DNA of 14,608 nucleotides from an uncultured Collinsella sp. (GTDB taxonomy: Bacteria; Actinomycetota; Coriobacteriia; Coriobacteriales; Coriobacteriaceae). This document shows, one piece after another, positions 7,547 to 14,183 of this stretch. The notes under the pieces were generated by a model. It was not told the origin of the DNA. It saw nothing but the letters and a program-made list of their open reading frames with translations, and made no database searches. The position numbers were made by a program, and so were the translations under genes. Each line of letters starts with the position of its first letter. Positions within the stretch are counted from its first letter, which is position 1. The stretch covers positions 1 through 14,608 of the forward strand of contig UQZC01000017.1 of assembly GCA_900545505.1 (NCBI GenBank), written 5' to 3'.

Positions 7547-7801
7547 ATGGGTCCGTTCCAGATTCTTCTGTTTGTCGTTTGGGCTGTTTCTGCCGTGGCG
7601 CTGACGATTCTCGTCCTGATGCATTCCGGTAAGGGTACCGGCGTTTCGGATATGATCGCTAGCTCGCTGTATAACTCCAGCTCTGCCACAGGTGTTATGG
7701 AGCAGAACCTCGACCGCCTGACCGTCATCATGGCTGTCGTGTTTGCCGTGTGCGTCGTGCTGTGCATGTTCTTCTTCCCGCAGGGCATCGTGGGCTACTA
7801 A
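7547..7801 (+). CDS. secG: Preprotein translocase subunit SecG
   Basis: Small integral membrane subunit of the SecYEG protein-export channel. The product is 84 aa, typical for SecG, with two membrane segments (about residues 4-25 and 57-76). Between them is the family loop HSGKGTGVSDMI, close to the actinobacterial form with GKG and SDM. The start ATG 7547 has AAGGAG 7 nt upstream. It stands between two terminators and so is probably its own transcription unit. Placement of secG after gap-pgk-tpiA is common in Actinobacteria, here with gpmI in between. Confidence 0.94.
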   Translation: MGPFQILLFVVWAVSAVALTILVLMHSGKGTGVSDMIASSLYNSSSATGVMEQNLDRLTVIMAVVFAVCVVLCMFFFPQGIVGY

Positions 7802-7826
7802 TCACGAGCCGCATAAGTACTTGTAA

Positions 7827-7855
7827 AGGGTTCCGCAAGTGCGGGACCCTTTTTT
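7827..7855 (+). terminator. Intrinsic terminator after secG
   Basis: Stem AGGGTTCCG (7827-7835) with CGGGACCCT (7842-7850), one G-U pair, loop CAAGTG, and a run of six T from 7850 to 7855. It lies 26 nt after the secG stop. Confidence 0.9.
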
Positions 7856-8097
7856 GTTTACATATTCGTAACAGAGTCAAAAATATCACCACATACTGCG
7901 CCCAACTAAAGAAATTCTTGACCGTTAACCGGAATTAGCCCCAAATCGTGCATAAAATGCGCTACTGTATTGCAAAACGTTGGCCTGTTGTGCATAACCA
8001 GCCATAGCAGCGGGCAGCGTTTTGATGGTTCGGATCGGATTGTCTCGACATGTGTCCGACTGAACATTTCTTTGTCCTATCTCATAAGGAGGATGGC
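7856..8097 (+). promoter_or_regulatory. oppA upstream regulatory region with repeats
   Basis: I see no gene in this stretch. It contains an 8-bp direct repeat GTGCATAA at 7948-7955 and 7990-7997, 42 bp apart, about four helical turns. It also has an inverted repeat CAAAACG (7973-7979) with CGTTTTG (8018-8024). Promoter candidates are -10-like TAAAAT (7953-7958, no matching -35) and TTGCAA (7970-7975) with CATAAC (7993-7998) at 17-nt spacing. The oppA ribosome binding site AAGGAGG is at 8086-8092. The repeats overlap both candidate promoters, so this is a plausible control region for peptide uptake. Confidence 0.4.
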
Positions 8098-9774
8098 ATG
8101 GCTGATTCTATGTTCCACCAGCCCGTTATGGGTCGTCGCGCCTTTGTTGGCGGCACCCTCGCTGCGAGCTCCATGGCTTTTCTTGCCGCATGCGGCAAGA
8201 AGGGCGGCGACGCTTCCGGTTCTGAGTCCGGTTCGACGCTGAACTTCTACATCAACAACCCGGTCTGCATCGACCCCTACAATGTCCAGGAGGACCAGGG
8301 CACTCAGGTCGAGTACCAGCTCTTTGACGCTCTGACCTCTTATGACGCCGAGAAGGGCGAGATCGTTCCGCTGGCTTGCGAGTCCTTTGAGGCCAACGAC
8401 GACGCCACCGAGTTTACCTTCAAGATCAAGAAGGCCAAGTTCCACAACGGTGACGACGTTACCTCCAAGTCCTTCAAGCTCGGTTGGGAGCGTCTGGTCA
8501 ACACCAAGTCGGCCATCGCTACCGAGTACGGCCCTTCCGAGGTCTCCTATCACCTTTCCATGGTCGAGGGCTATGACGACCTGCTTGCCGGTAACGCTAC
8601 CGAGCTCAGCGGTGTTACTTGCCCCGACGATGAGACCCTCGTCGTCAAGCTGTCTTCCGCTTACGCCGACTTCCCCTTCGTCGCCTCTCACCCGGCTCTG
8701 GCCCCGGTTCCCGAGTGCGCCGAGTCCGATGTCAAGAGCTTCTACCTTGCACCGGTCGGTAACGGCCCGTTCATGATGGACGGCAAGTGGGAGGATGGTC
8801 AGGAGATCAACCTCAAGAAGTTCGACGATTACTATGGCGACAAGGCCAAGATCGATGGCATCCACTTCCAGGTCATCAAGGACATGGAGACCGCCTACAA
8901 GGAGTTCCAGGCCGGTAACCTCGATGTCTGCGATGTTCCCGTCGCTCAGATCGACGCCGCCAAGAAGGATCGCGGCGTGTCCAAGGACGGCTACACCATG
9001 GGTGACGGCGAGCGCATGCTGCTCGGCGCCGAGCCTTCCACCTACTACCTGACCTGCAACAACACGGCCGAGCCGTTCAACAACGCCGACCTGCGCAGGG
9101 GTATCTCCCTGGCCATCAACCGTGAGGCCATCTGCAAGACCATCTTCAAGGGTACCCGTACCCCTGCCGACGGCATTGTTCCTCCGGGCATCGATGGCTA
9201 CAAGGAGGGCGCATGGGAGTTCTGCGCCTACGACGTCGACAAGGCTAACGAGTACCTCGACAAGGTTGCTCCCGCTGGTGCTAACGGCGATCGTGGCATT
9301 AACGTGACTCTGTCCTACAACCAGGACGGTGGCCACAAGGAGATCATGGAGTCCATCATCGGCGACCTCGCCAAGGTTGGCGTTACCGCTGTCTCCGATA
9401 CCCCCGAGTGGTCTGCCCTGCTCGAGCAGTATCAGAACTTTAACTATCAGTTCGGTCGTCTGGGTTGGATTGCTGACTACCCGATCATGGACAACTTCCT
9501 GTATCCGCTGTTCCACTCCGACTCCCTCGGTGGCGACAACCGCTCTGGTTACAACAACCCCGAGTTCGACGCCAAGGTCGACGAGGCCCGTACCACGGTT
9601 GACGACGAAGAGCGCGTCGCTAAGATGCAGGAGGCCGATGCAATGGTCGCTGCCGACTGCCCGGTCATCCCGGTGATGTTCTACACGCACACCATCGCCG
9701 GCTCCGATCGCATCAAGCACCTCTATGTCGATCCGCAGAAGCACGCCGATCTGGGTACCGCTGAGCTCGCCTAA
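8098..9774 (+). CDS. oppA: Oligopeptide ABC transporter, lipid-anchored substrate-binding protein
   Basis: Family 5 extracellular solute-binding protein of 558 aa that captures peptides for the OppBCDF importer. ATG 8098 lies 5 nt after AAGGAGG and gives a proper signal peptide, so it is chosen over the longer frame from 8050. The signal has a twin-arginine pattern, GRRAFVGG (Arg13-Arg14), then a hydrophobic stretch and lipobox LAAC with Cys32, followed by a GKKGGDASGSESG linker. This implies a lipoprotein probably exported folded by Tat. The mature part shows SBP_bac_5 features: QLFDALTSYD, FKIKKAKFHNGDDVTS, VGNGPFMM, NADLRRGISLAINRE and GWIADYP. Codon bias is strong, suggesting high expression. 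The precise substrate (oligopeptide, dipeptide or other) cannot be read from sequence. Confidence 0.93.
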   Translation: MADSMFHQPVMGRRAFVGGTLAASSMAFLAACGKKGGDASGSESGSTLNFYINNPVCIDPYNVQEDQGTQVEYQLFDALTSYDAEKGEIVPLACESFEANDDATEFTFKIKKAKFHNGDDVTSKSFKLGWERLVNTKSAIATEYGPSEVSYHLSMVEGYDDLLAGNATELSGVTCPDDETLVVKLSSAYADFPFVASHPALAPVPECAESDVKSFYLAPVGNGPFMMDGKWEDGQEINLKKFDDYYGDKAKIDGIHFQVIKDMETAYKEFQAGNLDVCDVPVAQIDAAKKDRGVSKDGYTMGDGERMLLGAEPSTYYLTCNNTAEPFNNADLRRGISLAINREAICKTIFKGTRTPADGIVPPGIDGYKEGAWEFCAYDVDKANEYLDKVAPAGANGDRGINVTLSYNQDGGHKEIMESIIGDLAKVGVTAVSDTPEWSALLEQYQNFNYQFGRLGWIADYPIMDNFLYPLFHSDSLGGDNRSGYNNPEFDAKVDEARTTVDDEERVAKMQEADAMVAADCPVIPVMFYTHTIAGSDRIKHLYVDPQKHADLGTAELA

Positions 9775-9787
9775 GAGTTTGCAGCTT

Positions 9788-9821
9788 CCGTGAGGGTCAA
9801 GTATTTACGTAGACCTCATGG
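9788..9821 (+). promoter_or_regulatory. Hairpin just downstream of oppA
   Basis: An imperfect stem pairs CCGTGAGGGTC with GACCTCATGG (one G-U pair, one bulged G) around a loop of about 13 nt, starting 14 nt after the oppA stop. There is no T-run, so it is more likely a 3'-end stabilising structure for oppA mRNA than a terminator. Confidence 0.4.
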
Positions 9822-9849
9822 GAAACATACAGTTCTCCCTAACCTGGGG

Positions 9850-9855
9850 TAAACT
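9850..9855 (+). promoter_or_regulatory. Possible -10 element (TAAACT) before oppB
   Basis: TAAACT matches the -10 consensus at 4 of 6 positions and lies 76 nt before oppB, ahead of the 9871-9900 hairpin. No convincing -35 is seen at the right distance. It could give oppBCDF expression independent of oppA. Weak. Confidence 0.22.
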
Positions 9856-9870
9856 GGCTGATGGTAATTT

Positions 9871-9900
9871 TGGGATGCCGGTCTGGCGATCGGCATCCCA
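9871..9900 (+). promoter_or_regulatory. Strong intergenic hairpin between oppA and oppB
   Basis: Perfect 10-bp stem TGGGATGCCG (9871-9880) with CGGCATCCCA (9891-9900) and a 10-nt loop, followed by only TTT. The weak U-tail suggests a leaky terminator or processing/stability element that lowers oppBCDF mRNA relative to oppA, as is usual where the binding protein is made in excess. Confidence 0.6.
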
Positions 9901-9930
9901 TTTAGGTTAATCCCTAGATAGGGGAGTGGT

Positions 9931-10968
9931 ATGGGTAAGTACATCGTTAAACGTGTGCTTCAGTTCATCCCGGTGTTTTTGGGCGTTACGCTGATTTTGT
10001 TCGCCCTCCAGAATATCGTGCCGGGAGATCCGATCAAGCTGATCGGTGGAGACAAGGCTCTGTCCCCCGAGGTGGAGCTTCAGCTTCGCGTCCGCTATCA
10101 CCTGGTCCAGTCGGACGAGGACGGCAACGCGATCCTTGACGAGAACGGCGACCCCGTTCAAACGTCGCTCGTGGACCGTTACTTGTATTACATGAACGGC
10201 CTGCTTCATGGCGATCTGGGCAATTCGTATCAGCGCAAGCTGCCGGTTACGGAAATCTTTGCCCAGAAGTATCCGTATACGGTCAAACTTGCCGCGTGCG
10301 CCATCGTGCTCGAGGCAATCATGGGTATCGGTGCGGGTATCATTTCGGCGGTAAAGCGTTATTCCTTCTGGGATATTTTGGTAACGCTCACCACGTCGAT
10401 CCTCGTTGCCGTCCCGGCCTTCTGGCTCGGTATGTTGCTGCAACTGTTCTTTGGCGTCATTCTCAAGGACGCCACGGGCGGTGCATTCTCCATGCCGATC
10501 TCGGGTGCCGGCGGTGCCAGCTCTCAGTATCAGGATTGGATGCACTATGTGCTTCCGACCATTACGCTGGCTTCGGTTTCGACCGCTTATGCTGCACGCA
10601 TTATGCGCTCGCAGCTGCTTGACGTCATGAACCAGGATTACATCCGTACGGCAAAAGCCAAGGGTCTCTCCAATCGCGCGATCATCATCAAGCATGCGCT
10701 TAAGAATGCACTCATCCCCGTCGTTACCTATATTGGTGTCGACTTTGGCGGCATGCTTTCGGGCGCCATCCTGACCGAGACGGTCTTTAACTGGCCCGGT
10801 ATCGGCTATGAGGTCTATCGCGCCATTAGCATGCGTGACTGGCCCATCGTTATGGGCGGCGTTACGCTCATCGTCGTCGTCGTCATGGTGATCAACCTGC
10901 TCGTCGACATTAGCTATGCATTCCTCGACCCGCGCATCCGCCTTGGCGGTCCGTCGGATAAGGCCTAA
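9931..10968 (+). CDS. oppB: Oligopeptide ABC transporter permease OppB
   Basis: Inner-channel subunit of the peptide importer, DppB/OppB type, 345 aa. GGGGAG (9921-9926) precedes ATG 9931. The first membrane segment (about residues 10-30) ends with the family mark IVPGDP. Further segments include about 105-128, 150-175, 210-225, 255-280 and 310-335. The EAA loop that contacts the ATPases begins near Asp236, DYIRTAKAKGLSNRAIIIKH. Between segments 1 and 2, residues about 60-78 form a charged insert (SDEDGNAILDENGDPV) where many homologues have a short linker; this would face outward, toward OppA. Codon bias is weaker than in oppA. oppC follows 14 nt later. Confidence 0.95.
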   Translation: MGKYIVKRVLQFIPVFLGVTLILFALQNIVPGDPIKLIGGDKALSPEVELQLRVRYHLVQSDEDGNAILDENGDPVQTSLVDRYLYYMNGLLHGDLGNSYQRKLPVTEIFAQKYPYTVKLAACAIVLEAIMGIGAGIISAVKRYSFWDILVTLTTSILVAVPAFWLGMLLQLFFGVILKDATGGAFSMPISGAGGASSQYQDWMHYVLPTITLASVSTAYAARIMRSQLLDVMNQDYIRTAKAKGLSNRAIIIKHALKNALIPVVTYIGVDFGGMLSGAILTETVFNWPGIGYEVYRAISMRDWPIVMGGVTLIVVVVMVINLLVDISYAFLDPRIRLGGPSDKA

Positions 10969-10982
10969 GGGAGGTACGTCTC

Positions 10983-11918
10983 ATGCAGGAAACTGATCCT
11001 CAGTCTCAGGAGCAGGCTACCGCCACCAAGGCCGCATCTGCTCCCGCCAAGTCCCGCACGCTGTGGGGCGACGCTTTTAAGCGTCTTCGCAAGAACAAGC
11101 TCGCCGTTATCGGTGTCTGCTGGATCATCATCGTCGTTGTGGTTGCCCTGACCGCAGATCTGTGGGCTAAGCCCTGGCTCGGTTCGCCAACGGCTTCCGA
11201 CTCAACCACCATGGCCCAGACGTCGCTGATGGCTCCGTGTGCAGAGCACCCGTTTGGCACCGACGCCCTTGGTCGTGACATTCTCGTCCGCGTTATCTAC
11301 GGTGCACGTGTTTCGCTTTCCGTCGGTATTATGGCCACTGCGATCTCCACGGTGATTGGTCTGGTCATGGGTGCCCTAGCCGGTTTCTACGGCGGCATCT
11401 GGGATACGATCATCATGCGCTGCGCGGATATCTTCCTGGCATTCCCGTACGTGCTTTTCGTTGTCGCCATGATCGCCGTTATCGGCCGTGGTCTTCAGAA
11501 CGTCTTTTTTGCCATCGGCATTCTCGGCTGGCCTTCGATTGCGCGCGTCTTCCGCTCTGCAATCTTGACGGTCAAGGAAAACGATTATGTTGACGCTGCG
11601 CGCGCGATGGGTGCATCTGATGCTCGTATCGTCGTGCGTCACATCTTCCCGAACTCCGTCGCCTCCATCGTGGTCTACGCGACCATGAACATTGGTGGCG
11701 CCATTCTGACCGAGTCCGCTCTGTCCTTCCTCGGCATGGGCGTTATTCCGCCTACGCCTTCGTGGGGCTCCATGATTCAGGACGGTCAGCAGTATCTTCT
11801 GACTGCTCCCTGGATGATGATCATGCCCGGTCTGGCAATTCTCTCGACGGTGCTCGCCTTCACCCTGCTGGGTGACGGTCTGCGCGACGCCCTCGACGTC
11901 AAGATGAAGGACGCATAA
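10983..11918 (+). CDS. oppC: Oligopeptide ABC transporter permease OppC
   Basis: Second channel subunit, 311 aa, DppC/OppC type. GGGAGG (10969-10974) lies 8 nt before ATG 10983. A hydrophilic N-terminal tail rich in Gln, Ala and Thr (about residues 1-25) precedes FKRLRKNKLAVIG and the first membrane segment (about 40-62). The family block HPFGTDALGRDILVRVIYGARVS (split here: FGTDALGRD near residue 92) leads into the transporter core. The EAA loop starts at Asp201, DYVDAARAMGASDARIVVRH. The C-terminal SFLGMGVIPPTPSWGSMI and GLAILSTVLAFTLLGDGLRD blocks are typical. oppD starts 2 nt after the stop, so translation is coupled. Confidence 0.95.
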   Translation: MQETDPQSQEQATATKAASAPAKSRTLWGDAFKRLRKNKLAVIGVCWIIIVVVVALTADLWAKPWLGSPTASDSTTMAQTSLMAPCAEHPFGTDALGRDILVRVIYGARVSLSVGIMATAISTVIGLVMGALAGFYGGIWDTIIMRCADIFLAFPYVLFVVAMIAVIGRGLQNVFFAIGILGWPSIARVFRSAILTVKENDYVDAARAMGASDARIVVRHIFPNSVASIVVYATMNIGGAILTESALSFLGMGVIPPTPSWGSMIQDGQQYLLTAPWMMIMPGLAILSTVLAFTLLGDGLRDALDVKMKDA

Positions 11919-11920
11919 GG

Positions 11921-13012
11921 ATGAAGAAGAACAAGAACTATGTGGACCTGAAGGACCAGCCGGTTCCCGAGGGCCAGCATCTGCTCGAGGTCGATGACCT
12001 TAAGATGTATTTCCACACCGAGGATGGCGTTGTTCGCGCTGTCGACGGTGTCTCCTACACGCTCGATCGCGGCGAGACCCTGGGCGTCGTCGGTGAGTCC
12101 GGCTCCGGTAAGTCCGTGACCGCCATGACCATCATGGGTCTTATCTCGATGCCTCCGGGAAAGATTGAGGGCGGCGACGTTCGCTATCGCGGTCGTTCTA
12201 TCCTCGAGATGACCGAGGAAGAGATGCAGCACATTCGCGGTAACGACATCGCGATGATCTTCCAGGATCCTATGACCTCCTTGAACCCGGTCTATAAGAT
12301 CGGCAAGCAGGTGGGCGAGGGTCTTCGTCTGCACCGCGGCTACTCCAAGCAGGAGGCGCTCAAGCGTGCCACCGAGCTTTTGGACCTCGTTGGTATTCCC
12401 GAGCCCGAGAAGCGCGTCAATGAGTATCCGCACCAGTTCTCTGGCGGTATGCGTCAGCGCGTCATGATTGCCATGGCTCTTGCCTGCGATCCCGATATCC
12501 TGATTGCCGACGAGCCCACGACGGCTCTGGACGTTACCATTCAGGCTCAGATTATTGAGCTTATGCAGGAAATGCAGGAGAAGAACGGCAACGCCATCAT
12601 CATGATCACCCATGACCTGGGCGTTGTCGCTGATATGGCCGACAAGATCATGGTTATGTACGCCGGCCGTCCCGTCGAGTTCGGTACTGCTGAGGAAATC
12701 TTCTACGAGAGCCGCCACCCCTACACCTGGGGCCTTATCCGCTCCATCCCGGAGCAGGCCATCGATGAGAAGAAGCCGCTTACGCCGATTCATGGCAACC
12801 CGCCTTCGCTCATGAACCTGCCCGAGGGCTGTGTCTTCTCTCCTCGCTGCCCCTATGCGACGGATAAGTGCCGCAAGCAGCGCCCCGAGCGTTTTGTTAC
12901 CGAGTCTGGTCACTATTCTGCGTGCCACTACGCTGGCGACCCCGAGTTCCTCAAGAACGCTCCTGTGACGTCCCGTACGCGCAAGGATTCCAAGAAGGGA
13001 GGCGAGGCGTAA
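11921..13012 (+). CDS. oppD: Oligopeptide ABC transporter ATPase OppD
   Basis: One of the two cytoplasmic ATPases that power the importer; 363 aa. All nucleotide-binding motifs are present: Walker A GESGSGKS (residues 58-65), Q-loop IFQDPMTSLNP, signature SGGMRQR (174-180), Walker B ILIADEP with Asp197 and Glu198, D-loop ALD, H-loop His231 in ITHDLG. The C-terminal oligopeptide-transporter domain carries four cysteines (304, 310, 317, 335) in the GCVFSPRCP..C..C pattern, which in related OppD proteins binds an iron-sulfur cluster. ATG 11921 is 2 nt after oppC, with AAGG just before it. The stop shares one base with the oppF start (TAATG). Confidence 0.96.
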   Translation: MKKNKNYVDLKDQPVPEGQHLLEVDDLKMYFHTEDGVVRAVDGVSYTLDRGETLGVVGESGSGKSVTAMTIMGLISMPPGKIEGGDVRYRGRSILEMTEEEMQHIRGNDIAMIFQDPMTSLNPVYKIGKQVGEGLRLHRGYSKQEALKRATELLDLVGIPEPEKRVNEYPHQFSGGMRQRVMIAMALACDPDILIADEPTTALDVTIQAQIIELMQEMQEKNGNAIIMITHDLGVVADMADKIMVMYAGRPVEFGTAEEIFYESRHPYTWGLIRSIPEQAIDEKKPLTPIHGNPPSLMNLPEGCVFSPRCPYATDKCRKQRPERFVTESGHYSACHYAGDPEFLKNAPVTSRTRKDSKKGGEA

Positions 13013-14069
13013 TGGCAGATACCAACGAGCGTACTCCGCTGCTGAAGGTCGAGCACCTCTCTAAGGAGTTCCCCGCTGAGTCCGGCATGTTCGCCAAGCG
13101 TTTTTCCAAGCGTGTCGTCTCTGCTGTAAATGACATCTCTTTTGAGATTTATCCTGGCGAGACCTTCGGTCTGGTTGGCGAGTCTGGTTGCGGTAAGTCC
13201 ACGACGGGCCGCACCATCATGCGCCTCACCAAGCCGACGGCCGGCAAAGTGTTCTTCCAGGGCAAAGATGTTGCCGAGATGAGCAAGCATGAGATCAAGG
13301 ACATGCGTCGCGAGATGCAGTTTATCTTCCAAGATCCTTATGCTTCGCTCAACCCTCGTATGACCATCGGTGAGATTGTCTCCGAGCCCATGACCATTCA
13401 CGGCGTGGGCACCAAGGAGGAGCGCATTGAGCGCGTCCGCGAGCTTCTCGACGTTGTCGGACTGAACCCCGAGCACATCAACCGTTATCCTCATGAGTTC
13501 TCCGGCGGACAGCGTCAGCGTGTCGGCATCGCCCGCGCGTTCGCTTTGAAGCCCAAGCTGATCATCTCGCGATTTTGACCCCCAGGTGTATCATCGGCGA
13601 GGAGCCAGTCTCCGCTCTGGATGTTTCCATTCAGGCCCAGGTTCTGAACCTGCTCAAGGAACTTCAGGACAAGTTCGGTACGGCTTATCTCTTCATTGCT
13701 CACGACCTTTCTGTCGTGCAGCATATCTCCGATCGTGTTGCCGTTATGTATCTGGGTAAGATGGTCGAGGTTTCGGACTGGAAGACGCTCTATAGCGAGC
13801 CTCACCATCCGTACACGCAGTCGCTGCTGTCTGCCGTGCCGGTGCCTGATCCGGATATCCAGAAGACCCGCAAGCGCATCATCCTCGCCGGTGATCCGCC
13901 GTCACCGCTGGATCCGCCGACCGGCTGCCGTTTCCACACTCGCTGCCCGATCGCTCAGGGTATCTGCTCTGAGAAGCTTCCCGAGTTTAAGGAAGTCGCA
14001 CCGGGCCACTGCTGTGCGTGCCACTTCGCGGAGCCGTTCCCGATCAAGGAATCGCACATCGACCTGTAG
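13012..14069 (+). pseudogene. oppF: Oligopeptide ABC transporter ATPase OppF, interrupted by a 29-nt insertion
   Basis: Partner ATPase of OppD. The 5' fragment (13012-13578) has Walker A GESGCGKS (residues 57-64), Q-loop IFQDPYASLNP and signature FSGGQRQRVGIARAF (from about 163), then runs into SRF and a TGA at 13576-13578. The 3' fragment continues in another frame to 14069 with EEPVSALDVSIQAQ (Walker B/D-loop), IAHDLSVVQ (H-loop) and the four-cysteine C-terminal motif GCRFHTRCPIAQGIC..C. Deleting 29 nt (13567-13595) joins them into a 342-aa OppF of normal length. The rest looks undamaged, so the lesion is recent or an artefact. After joining, Walker B reads LIIGEEP, with Glu where Asp is expected. 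The 3' fragment could in principle start at TTG 13575, overlapping the TGA, but has no ribosome binding site. Confidence 0.88.
13561..13595 (+). repeat. 29-nt insertion with 6-bp direct repeats in oppF
   Basis: ATCATC occurs at 13561-13566 and 13590-13595, flanking 23 nt (13567-13589) foreign to the OppF reading frame, with core GATTTTGACCCCC at 13571-13583. This has the form of a target-site duplication around a residual piece of a mobile element. From memory, tracts like TTTTGACCCCC occur near ends of IS21-family elements, but I cannot confirm this. No second copy of the core is seen in the window. Confidence 0.65.
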
Positions 14070-14127
14070 TCGGTTGTTCTCGTCCGGGCCCGCCCTGAAG
14101 TTACTTTTCAGAACGTCCTCGGACATG

Positions 14128-14170
14128 CAAGAAACCCCCGCTGCGCACTTCGTGCGGCGGGGGTTTCTTG
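14128..14170 (+). terminator. Long-stem terminator after the opp operon, possibly bidirectional
   Basis: Perfect 14-bp outer stem CAAGAAACCCCCGC (14128-14141) with its complement at 14157-14170, plus an inner stem CGCAC (14144-14148) with GTGCG (14152-14156). The A-rich left arm and TTTCTT right arm let it work for oppF on the + strand and for the converging transposase gene on the - strand. It is 58 nt after the oppF stop. Confidence 0.85.
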
Positions 14171-14183
14171 CGTCCTGACGCTC

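Noticed and set aside
7970..8242. 90-codon open frame overlapping the oppA start
   Set aside because: No ribosome binding site, overlaps oppA in another frame and covers the regulatory repeats.
8077..9744. 555-codon minus-strand open frame opposite oppA
   Set aside because: Another antisense shadow of a codon-biased gene; no ribosome binding site or domain.
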